From Agrostemma githago (taxonomy: Eukaryota; Streptophyta; Magnoliopsida; Caryophyllales; Caryophyllaceae), in the NCBI GenBank assembly GCA_958450325.1, contig OY288241.1, positions 41,602,278 through 41,666,277 of the forward strand: a stretch of 64,000 bases of DNA, given 5' to 3'. Of the stretch, positions 40,979-50,800 are shown piece by piece. The stretch's first letter is position 1. Each line of letters starts with the position of its first letter. The position numbers were made by a program, and so were the translations under genes. Below the pieces are notes generated by a model. The model was not told the DNA's origin, did not search any database, and was given only the letters and a program-made list of their open reading frames with translations.

Positions 40979-42184
40979 ATAATAAAATATTCAAAATGGC
41001 GTTATGGATAGAATCAGTGTAGTCGACTAGACTTTCACCAGGATAATACTTGAAACTAGATTCGAGAACTATAGTCTTAACACATATCGGACTTCAGTCT
41101 CTAACTAGGCAACTCAACCATAACAGGACTGCGTGCAGCAAGGTCCTGGTTTAAGTAGTGCACACCCCTCCAGAACACAAATCACGTCCAGTTCAACCCG
41201 ACGCGATTTACATGATGCGATATCTAAGTTCAAGGTCAATATACACTCTCCTGAACACAAACCATGCTCAGTTCAACAACCAATGTGCCCCATAAAGACA
41301 CACCAGCCTTACAGTTGATGGAAAAAACATACATCCTAGATTGTATTACTGTAAACTCACACTTATCCTTATTCCATAACTCAAAAACAATCTATTATCG
41401 ATATTAAAAGAAATAATCATTATATATAGTATGGGGATAAAAGAAGTAATCATTATTAACTAAAAGAGGAAACTTTCTATTTTATGAAACTTCTATATTT
41501 AGAAACTTTACAAAAATAGCATTATATAAAAGTATCAAAAATATTTGATCATACTAATAAAACGTTTTTAGTAAACGATATAGATTTATAAAACTAATAC
41601 TTTCGGCCTTAATGATATTAATTTCAAAAACGAGAACAATTGGGTTTATGAAATTATTGAAATATCATAAAAGTGTTCATAAAATGATTTAAAATGTCTT
41701 AAACATTTTAATACTACTAATTAGGGTGTTTCCAAAATTTATAAAACTAAAATTCCCTAATTATTAATAGTTTCGACAAAACAATCGTAAATAGGATTTT
41801 ACGGCAAATGTCAAAATAAATCATTTAACGTCTTTTATTTATTAATCATTTAAACAAATTTAGAATATAATAAGGGGTGATTCAAATCTTAAAGTTTCAT
41901 ATTTCAATATTTTCAAAATTGCTGAAAAAATCATTCATTTAGCTGAAACGGAGCATTTTAACGATAAATCGTAATTTTGTCCAAAAATAAATACTACCAT
42001 TTAAAGGGTTTGATAAATAGTACAAAAATTATGTAAAATAGACAAAATACATTTTTGGACATTCTGTCTAGAAAAATAAATTTTCCAGAATTTTAAACTC
42101 GGTTTTTAAAGGTTTTTTCGTTAATCGTCTAATCTCGACAATAACGATTAACAAAAATAGTAATTACAAAACGATTTTAAGTAT
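40979..42184 (-). mobile_element. LTR X2, second segment
   Basis: Continues X1-like sequence: TCAAAATGGCGTTATGGATA matches about 20495-20515, and the following 1.2 kb is colinear with 20515-21685. It includes the right target duplication of A (ATAAT) and ends with the left target duplication of B (AGTAT, 42180-42184). No gene. Confidence 0.8.
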
Positions 42185-42842
42185 TGTTCCGGTCACGTAA
42201 ACAATTCACCCGGTCTAGGATCCGGGTCGTACAATCGGTCTAATGGTAAGCAACTGATCGTCTGATTCTCTTGATCTCCCCTTCCCCTCACTCCTTGAGT
42301 CGGACTTTCCCGGCGGAAACGGCCTGCTCCCTGCACAATGAACGCACAGGGCCTCGGAGGTTGTCCGAGGAAACCCTCTCCGATGCCTAAGTCAGTCCGT
42401 GAAATGCCTTTACGAACCTAGCTCGTGAGGAACTAGGTGGCGTTTTAGGAGTAAGAGTCTAGAGAGAGAAAATCCAACCCCTCTTATGTGGGAAATGGGT
42501 AAGTATTTATACCTTCCCACAAGAGAGAGGAAAAGAGAAAGAAGAAGAGGGAAATGGGTGGATGCTGGCGCGACACGTGGACTCACCTTGTCCACCCATC
42601 TCCCTTTACCTTAGGCAAAATGACGGATGGGTCCTCGGCTCTGTTCAGGCGGGAACGCCCTGGGAGCAGGCGGCAGGCCTGGGTTGCTCTGTTTGGCGGG
42701 TGGCTCAAGGGATTAGGGCCACACTTGTAGATTTTAGTGACTTTGATGGAAAGGCTGCTGGGCAGACCTTTCCTCCTCCTGGGATTGGTCGCCCTGGGGC
42801 CTGATTGGCAGGCGGCCAAAGGCAGGCAACCGACCCTCATCA
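42185..42842 (-). repeat. 3' LTR of element B (658 bp)
   Basis: Matches the A LTR plus a B-specific insert of roughly 75 bp (within about 42690-42775). LTR TATA box TATAAATA at complement(42504..42511). Confidence 0.95.
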
Positions 42843-43198
42843 ATTGGCCCTCGCCGGCTGAGGAGGAGCAGGGTTCCTACTCGGCAGGTGACGTCTTGCT
42901 TTGGGACGGCGGGAGGTTGTCTCTTTGGACACTTGTATTAAATGCGTCGCATGTTCCCGAGGGAACATGCTTTAATTTCTCTGAGCGCGCAGGGAGTTCA
43001 AACGTCTTTAGTTATGATTACCCTCCTTTGCGTAGAGAATTTTTGGGCAGTGTGCTTAGTTTGATGATTGGTTCTCTCCCTTGCAGAGGTGGTTGGGGCA
43101 CCATTAATGCGGTGTTCTCCTTGGTATAAAATCCTTAGCTTCCTTGATCATTTGTGCTTTATCCCACCTTCAATCTTTCCATTTTCTTCATTTTAAAC
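42843..43198. other. Spacer between 3' LTR and aORF1 of element B
   Basis: Matches 29459-29809 of A. It contains the aORF1 TATA box TATAAAA at 43125-43131; no gene. Confidence 0.5.
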
Positions 43199-43780
43199 AT
43201 GACTTGGATCAAGAAAAGTGTAGTTCGCCGCGGAGTCAAACATGTTTCCTTCATCTTCAGAGGGTTTAGGAGGCTCAGATATGCGCGGACAGCTTATTTA
43301 GCTGTTCGCCGGAGTCGCTGTTCACGGCTTCCCTTTCGCCGGAGGGGTCGGAAGGCCTCTATTAGGATGGGCAAACGCCCTAGGAGATCCTCTCCTCCTG
43401 CTGCGCCTAGGTTTAGGCGTTGCTCCCAGGGAGGAGGCTGTTATGATAGGGGGTGTCATGAGTGTTTTCCATGGCTGCACCCTGAACAATTCGGCCCCAA
43501 CTCTGACACTGATTCCTCTCTGGAGTCGGGTCCTTCTTCGCCTGTAAAGAAGACAGGCTGTCGCACTTGCGACGAGTCCCGAGCTGTCCCTTTTGGAAGG
43601 GACTGGGAAGACAGCAGCCATGACTCTGACGACAGCGAAGGTCTTGGCTGCCTGAGCGACAGGGATGAAGACGGGGCTTCAAATGACCCCTTTCAGGGTT
43701 CCCCAAGTTGGGACTGGGGTTCGGCTCTCGGGAGTCCAGGCAGTCCTGGAGATTATTCCCCAGATTTGGGGGACGACTAG
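43199..43780 (+). CDS. aORF1 of element B, intact small accessory protein
   Basis: 193-residue ORF from the ATG at 43199 (an upstream in-frame ATG at 43154 lies closer to the TATA box and is less likely). Residues 1-65 are strongly basic (VRRGVK, RRSR, FRRRGRK, KRPRRSS), suggesting nucleic-acid binding or nuclear targeting. Cys at 75, 81, 86 and 89 form CYDRGCHECFPWLHPEQF. The rest is acidic and Ser-rich with DWEDSSHDSDDSEGLGC and SPGSPGDYSPDLGDD. The same motifs occur in the diverged C copy. No known family recognised. It is transcribed opposite to gag-pol, from TATAAAA 74 bp upstream. Confidence 0.75.
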   Translation: MTWIKKSVVRRGVKHVSFIFRGFRRLRYARTAYLAVRRSRCSRLPFRRRGRKASIRMGKRPRRSSPPAAPRFRRCSQGGGCYDRGCHECFPWLHPEQFGPNSDTDSSLESGPSSPVKKTGCRTCDESRAVPFGRDWEDSSHDSDDSEGLGCLSDRDEDGASNDPFQGSPSWDWGSALGSPGSPGDYSPDLGDD

Positions 43781-44361
43781 GCCTGCGTGGCGGGGCCTTT
43801 GATTTCTGTCAGGCTGGAACTTTTTGAGCCTTATGTAATTTTCTTTTCATGTCTATCTTTAAGATGTAACTTTTCTTTGTAAGACTTAATGAAATGAAGA
43901 TCAGGCGACGTGTTTGTGTATTGCGAATTTTTTTTTTTTTTTTTTTTTCAGGGGGGACGTCATAGGGTGACCAGTCTGCTGACACCCTTTGGTCCTCCCA
44001 AGGTTTTTCTTGGGAAGCTGCCTAGGGCAAACCTCCCCAGGGGTGACACGTGGACCGCAGCCCTTGGACGAATTCCAGAGGGCTGAGCGACTCTTGGCAT
44101 GCCCTCCTCTATAAAAGTGACTCATTATCCATCACTTTCTTCTTTTCCAATCTTTCTTCTCTTTCGACATTCCTTCACTCTCTTTACCTTGTCAAAAACC
44201 CTTGGGTATTAACGGATCGCTTCTTCCTTGCACCCCCATTTCCCTGAGACTCCTTCTTCGGGCTAGTGACGTGCTGTCAGGCGATCTTTAGGTCAGATTT
44301 TCATCCTCCATTCTTATTTCTTTCTTCGATTTCCTTTTTCCGCTTCCTTTTTTAGAGTATC
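43781..44361 (+). promoter_or_regulatory. aORF1-aORF2 intergenic region of element B
   Basis: Holds an AATGAA polyadenylation-like signal near 43889, the T run plus CAG (43928-43951) and the aORF2 TATA box TATAAAAG at 44110-44117, followed by a pyrimidine-rich leader. The arrangement matches element A. Confidence 0.55.
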
Positions 44362-46730
44362 ATGTCTAGAACTCATGGATTGATTTTGCCCTTTATCGAC
44401 CCAATAAAGAGGGGAGAAGGGATGGATTTTGCCTCCTCCTCTAGGGAGGTTGGCCTTGAGGAAGAGCATTCGTCGGGCAGTGGGGGCGGCAATTCTCCTG
44501 ACCCCCCTTCGTATGATGCTATTGATTCAGACGACGGGGCGTTGGAAGTTGACCCTTCCAGGACTTCCGGCCCCCTCGTTCGTCGGGAAAGGGGTAGGGT
44601 TTATTATCTAGACAAGGTTAAATACCGCATCCCTCTGAGTACTTTTCCCGACCGGAAAAATCGGGAGATAATTCTTGCTAAGAATGCTGCCGTTGTGATT
44701 GAGCGGCTCTATAACTTCGGGGACGGGTACACGGTTGTTGTCCCTGGCGAAAAGGATACCGTATGCAACCCCCCGGATGGGTGCATAGCGGTTTACCACA
44801 AATGTTTAGAGTTTGGCCTTCGCTTCCCCCTCCATCCTGCTTTAGAGGAGATCTTCAGGCGCATGAACGTCGCCGTCGCGCAGCTGACAGCCACAGCTGT
44901 CAGGGCGCTGATTTCATACGTCTGGACCTGTCTTTTCCACCGCATGGAGCCTTCCATCGACGCCCTGCGGTTCATGGTGGGTTTACAGATGGTTTCTTCT
45001 GGGAGTACGGGCTCCCCTGGTTATTGGTCCCTCCTGAGGCAGAAGGGACATTGTTTGGTGTGGCCTGGCATGGACAGCTTGAGGGACTGGAAGAACAACT
45101 TCCTTTATATCCACAGTGCCCATGGGTGGAGGATTCCTCGTCATTTCAGGAATCACGTCCACACCAGGATGGAGACCCCTGAGGAGTACCACCCTGGCAT
45201 GGGTGGGAAGGCCTTGGAAGTTAAGCTAACTGAGAAGGAGAAAGAGTTGACGGCCTATTTTGCAGGCCACACTAACAAGTACGGGGTGTATGGCCCCACC
45301 TTATGGCTCCCTCATGCGGAGCTTTTAGCGACTGACAATTATTTGACCCGGCTGGGCATGAATCCGGGTCTGGATAAAGGTAGTTCAGGAGTGCTGGTGA
45401 TTCCTTCTTACTCTTTTGTGTATTTCGGAAATGCCTTGACGGCCTGTTTGTTTGTTTTGCAGCTCTTGCCACTTTTATCTGGAAAAAGGGGGAGGTGAGA
45501 CGCCTGGGCCTGAACGAGAACCTCACTGTTATCCAAAGTCGCCCTTCTCTTCCCCCTGGTTTTAAGAGAGGCGAGAAGAATCTGATGAAGCATTTGAAGG
45601 GCCTGTCATTCAGTAGGCCAAGGCTTCCCCCTCCTCCTCGAGTTACGCCCGCCAAGACGGCGGTTTCTGAGGCTACCCCTTCGCCAGCTGCGAGGGCGAT
45701 TGCTTTCGAGGCTACTCCTTCGCCTGTTGGCAGGCAAGAGGGCCTTTCAGCAGGGATTCAGATTCCCCCGCAGTCGCGGCCCGTAGGTTCTGAGGAGACT
45801 GGGGAGAGTACCCCCCGGGCACCGACCAGAAAGAGGAGTCGGGAGGCCCCTAACGCTGACCAGGTGGTGGATTTGGAGACTGCCACGCCTGAACCCAAGC
45901 GTCTTGCTCGGGAGATTCCCGGCACCCTTTTCTCTGAGGAGAACGTTGAGTTCCACTATAATGCAGGTGACAGCCAGGATGTTTCTGCCCTACTCTCCGA
46001 CTCAGGGGCGGTTTTAACTGACCATCTTCTCAAGACCGTCAAGTCTGCTGCCAGTCAAGTGACCTAGTATATTAGGCGCACCTCCCGAATTATGCAGGCT
46101 TCCGCGGAGCTTGCTGCCCTTGGTCGCCTGAGTGATGAGGAACTAGCCAACCCCGACCGCCTTTCTGCGGTTGAGAGGGATGTTGCTCTCATTGCCAGCC
46201 TGAAGGATCAGCTGGCGAAAAAGGAGACTGAGCTAGAAGAGGCCAGGGGTCGGGCTATCCACTGGAAGTCTGAGAGCGATAAAGCTACACGGGAAGTGTC
46301 TCGCCTGGGGGAGGAGTCCAAGAGAGCACAGCAGGCCTTTGCTGAACTGGAGCAGGCCAGAAAGGCTTTGGCTGAACTGGACCATGCTAAGAAGAGCGTT
46401 ATTGACCTCGGGGAGCGCCTTTCCAAGGCAAACTCTGATCTGCAGACGGCCCTCGGTGATCTAGCGGCGAAGACCGAGGATCTGGCGGCGAAGACCGAGG
46501 GTTGGGAGAAAGAGAGGGGTGAGATTCTTCAGGAGGTGGAAATGGCGGTGTCGGCGGGCTTCGTTAATGGCGCTAACTCCTGCCTGAAGGTTGTCATGGA
46601 AGCTGTCAGGGAGATGTTCCCGGGTTTTGACGAAGATGCCTTCCGGGCCCTCTACACTGCTAAGGATGAAGCTCAAATGCGTAGGCTGTCTGAGGGAGAT
46701 GCTTCCGGTCCAGACGCTCCCCCTGCTTAA
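44362..46730 (+). CDS. aORF2 of element B: gypsy-type-transposon-like coiled-coil protein, one in-frame TAG
   Basis: Exon 1 44362-45379, intron 45380-45462, exon 2 45463-46730, with an in-frame TAG at 46065-46067 as in A. The domains are those of A: acidic N-terminus, PF04195-like core (YHKCLEFGLRFPLHPALEE, GYWSLLRQKGHCLVWPGM), RKRSRE basic patch, and a coiled coil with a duplicated DLAAKTE heptad segment relative to A (near 46455-46500). The reading is otherwise open. Compared with C, only scattered blocks are conserved, mostly in the core. The role is unknown; by analogy with other Tat elements it is an additional ORF of the element, not host DNA. Confidence 0.75.
45380..45462 (+). other. 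Predicted intron of aORF2 (element B)
   Basis: Donor AAAG|GTAGTT, acceptor TTTGTTTTGCAG|CT, 83 nt, same position and phase as in A. The unspliced frame stops at 45498. Confidence 0.8.
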
Positions 46731-47014
46731 CATGGAGGGCAGTCTTCCTCAGAGGGTTCTTGCTCGTCCCCAGCTGCGCCAGTGCTAACGCTTTAATTTC
46801 CTTACTTCTTTGCGCGCCGAGCCCTTTGGTGGCCGGCTGCCGTACTCTTGGTTGTAACTATTTGTCTTGAAAACTTGAAAACTTTTGTCTTGTATTTCCT
46901 TGACGCTACTTGTTCTTTTATATGTGAACTTTCTGTTTGCTTTTGTATATTTTGATTCTTCATGAGTTTGATTCGCAGCCCGCCTGCCCGTAGGTAGGAG
47001 GGTTCTTGTTTGCT
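46731..47014. other. aORF2 3' region of element B
   Basis: Non-coding, colinear with 33323-33608 of A. Confidence 0.5.
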
Positions 47015-47590
47015 TGGCCTGCCCCTGGCATTTGTTTAAAATCCAGGGAGCCTGCCCCCTGCCTGCCCAGGGGTAAGCACGGTGGTTTTTTGTGTTTTTA
47101 TACAAGGTTGGGGGGCTTGCCCCCAGTCCTTGTTGGTACGGCCCGCTCCTGGCTTCCGCCTAAAGTTCAGGAGGCCTGCCCCCTGCCTGCCCAGAGTTAA
47201 GCAGGGAGGTTCCTTAGCGTTTTTTATACAAGGTTGGGGAGGCCTGCCCCCAGTCCTTGTTGGTACGGCCTGCTCCTCGCTTTTGTTCAAAGTCAAGGGG
47301 GCCTGCCCCCTGCCTGCCCAGAGGTAAGCAGGGTAGCTTTTGCGTTTTTTATACAAGGTTGGGGGGCCTGCCCCCAGTCCTTGTTGGTACGGCCTGCTCC
47401 TGGCTTTTCGTTCAAAGTCCAGGGGGCCTGCCCCCTGCCTGCCCAGAGGTAAGCAGGGTAGCTTTTGCGTTTTTTATACAAGGTTGGGGGGCCTGCCCCC
47501 AGTCCTTGTTAGCCTGGCCTGTTCCTGGCTTTTCGTTCAAAGTCCAGGGGGCCTGCCCCCTGCCTGCCCAGAGGTAAGCAGGGTGGCTTT
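47015..47590 (+). repeat. About 4.5 tandem repeats of 125 bp in element B
   Basis: Units begin TACAAGG at 47101, 47227, 47352 and 47477, with a partial unit before. They carry the same GGGGGCCTGCCCCC cores as A, but units are more varied and the copy number differs (six in A). Confidence 0.9.
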
Positions 47591-47857
47591 TTGGTTTGCG
47601 TTGGGGGGTTCACTTTTCCCAATTTTGGCAACAGGGGGGCCTCCCCCTATTGCCCCCTGCTCGTTTGTGTGTGAAAGACGCGAGTGTGAACAGGCAACGA
47701 GTATAAATCTGTTTCTTCTCATTTCTCTTAAAATTTTCTTTTTGACATTGGGGTGGTCGGAGCCGTCGACATTTCTGATCGTCCTCCGCCTTTTTTCTTT
47801 AGTAAAAACTGCCTATATTCTTGTTTAGACGTAATATTTTTTTAGTGTATCTGCATT
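47591..47857. other. Spacer between tandem repeats and pol end (element B)
   Basis: Non-coding, colinear with 34337-34576. Confidence 0.5.
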
Positions 47858-50800
47858 CTAGTGAGCGCTTAGCTCTTGTCCCTCCAGATTGGCTATCCTG
47901 TATGTGCCTGGACCCAAAACCTGAGTTATTTGGTATGGGCCCTCCCAATTGGCACTTAGCTTCCCATGCTCTCTTGACTTTCCAATCGCCTGTGTCTTTC
48001 TCAGAACCAACTCGCCCATCTGAAAACTCCTCTGACGGACCTTGCTGTTGAAGTTTTTCCTCATTCGCTGCTGGTAGGCGGCGATGTTGGTGCTGGCTTC
48101 CTCCCTTAGTTCATTCACCAGGTCTAAGGCTTCAACCATAGCAGCTTTGTTTTCAGCTTGGTCGTACTGCAGGGAGCGCAGAGAGGGGATTCTTGTCTCA
48201 ATTGGCAATAAAGCCTCTGCTCCATATACCAGGCCAAATGGGGTCTGGCCTGTAGACTCCTTTCTGGTAGTTCGGATAGACCAGAGTATACTGGGGAGTT
48301 CATCAGCCCACCTACCTTTGCAGTCATCCACCATTTTCTTCAGGCCGTTCAGAATTTGTTTGTTGGCTGCCTCCGCCTGTCCATTGGTTTGAGGATGGCA
48401 GACAGCTGAGTAGGCGACTGAGATGTTGTGGCTTTCCAGCCAGATTCTTAGTGGGTCATTATCGAACTGCCTGCCGTGGTCAAATACCAGCATCTTTGGT
48501 ACACCGAACCGGGTGATGACATTTCGCCAGATCACCTTTCGGACCGCCGGCTCAGTGATGTTGGGCACTGCTTCAGCCTCCACCCATTTGGTGAAGTAGT
48601 CTATGGCGACAATTAAGAATTTTCTGCCCCCTGTGGCCACTGTGAAGGGTCCTAGGATGTCCATCCCCCATTGAGCAAAGGGGATGGGAGATAGGATTGG
48701 CCTGAGCTCCTGGGCCGGGGCATGGATCGATGGGGCAAAGAGTTGGCATTTTCTGCATTTCTGGGTCAGGCTCTTGGCATCTGCCAGCATGGTAGGCCAG
48801 TAGTAGCCTGCCCTGAGGGCCTTGTGGGCCAGCGACCTCCCGCCAATGTGATGTCCACAAATCCCTGAGTGGATATCATCCAATACCTCAGCGGCCTGAT
48901 CCGCCCGTAGGCATTTAAGCAGGGGATAAGTAAAAGATTTTTTGTAGAGTTCTCCATTAATGAATATGAACCAGGCTGCTTTAGCCTGTACCTTCCTCTT
49001 TTGTAATGAGTCTGATGGTAAGACACCATGCCTCTTGTACTGGATGAAAGGGGTCATCCAGCTTTCCAGCTCTTCTTCCACGACACTAATCGTTTGACAG
49101 GGATTAGTAGACCTCTCGTGTAAAACGTCGACCCATACTGACCTCCGGATGTCCTGCAGACTGGAGCTTGCCAGTTTTGACAGGGCATCTGCTCTGTTGT
49201 TCTGGGATCGGGGAATTTGTTTGATCTCATATGATTTCAGGCTGGACAGCTCTCCCTTTACCATCTCCAGGTATGCGGCCATTGCTTGGTCTCTTGCTTC
49301 GTATTCTCCATTAATCTGGTTGGCGATGAGTTGGGAGTCTGTCGCCAAGACAATTCGTTCTGCCCCTGCGGCTTTAGCTAACCTGACGCCTGCGAGTACT
49401 GCTTCGTACTCTGCTTCATTGTTTGATGCCGGGAAAACGAATCTGAGAGCATGCTCAAAGTCGGTCCCTTCTGGGCTGGTTAGTACGACGCCTGCGCCTG
49501 CGCCGTTGGCCGTCGAGGATCCGTCAGTATACACGACCCATTCCTGGGCAGAGGCTTCCTCTTCCCCTGAATGGGAGCACTCAGCCAAAAAGTCTGCCAA
49601 TGCTTGGGCTTTGATGGCTGTTCTCGGCTGGTAAGATATACCTAGCCCACTCAGCTCAATTGCCCATTTCAACAATCTCCCTGATTTTTCGAATTTTTCC
49701 AACACCTTTTCCAGGGGTTGGTCGGTGAGGACTATGACTGGATGCGCGTCAAAGTAAGGTCTGAGCTTCCTGGCTGCAATTATGACCGCGTAGGCGGCTT
49801 TTTCAACCATCGGATAATTCTTCTCAGCTGCCCCCAGCGCATGACTCACAAAGTATATAGGTTGCTGGGTGCCTGCCTCTTCTCGTAGGATGACTGCGCT
49901 GACAGTTATATTGGTTACTGCAATGTAGAGGAAAAGTTTTTCTCCTGCTACTGGTCTTGCCAGGGTAGGGAGCCTCTTAAGATGGTCCTTCAGTTGTTCG
50001 AAGGCCTCTTTCTGCTCGTTTTCCCATTTGAACTGTTTGTTTCCTTTCAGTATTTTGAAAAAAGGAGTGGCTCTGTCTGCTGATCGGGCAATGAATCGGG
50101 CCAAGGCGGCCATTCGACCCGTCAGGCGCTGGATGTCTCTGATGGTCTTGGGCTCAGGGAGGTCTAGAACTGCCTGAATTTTTTCAGGGTTGGCATCTAT
50201 ACCCCGAGAACTGACCAAGAACCCTAGGAATTTTCCGGAGCGGACTCCAAACGTGCACTTTTTCGGATTTAGTTTCATTTTGTAAGCGCGCAGAGAACTG
50301 AAGGTTTCCTGCAAGTCTGTCAGGTGTTCCCTGTCTTCCTTGCTTTTTACGATGGCATCGTCAACGTAAGCCTCGATGTTTCTACCTTTTTGTTTCTCAA
50401 ACACTTTATCAACCAACCGCTGGTACGTAGCCCCCGCATTTTTGAGCCCGAAGGGCATCATCTTATACATGTAAGTGCCGGAACTAGTGATGAACGCACA
50501 CTTCACCCTGTCCGGCTGCCATAAGTACACTTGGTGGTAGCCTGAAAAGGCGTCTAAGAAGCTTAGCATGGTGTAGCCACTGGTGGCGTCTACCAATTGA
50601 TCGATTCGAGGGAGCGGATAGCAGTCTTTCGGGCAGGCCTTGTTCAGGTTTGTAAAATCGACGCACATTCTCCATGCGCCTGACGACTTCTTGACCATAA
50701 CAACATTTGCCAGCCATTCTGGGTAGTCGCAGACTTCAATAAAGTCTGCTTTCAAGAGTTTGTCAATTTCTTCCTTGATTGCTGCGTCTTTTTCTGCAGA

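Noticed and set aside
40766..41022. Several 60-63-codon ORFs in the A 5' LTR
   Set aside because: They overlap in all frames within an LTR and are copies of readings in the 3' LTR.
47006..47828. Overlapping ORFs on both strands in element B
   Set aside because: Same explanation: tandem-repeat readings of the 125-bp unit.
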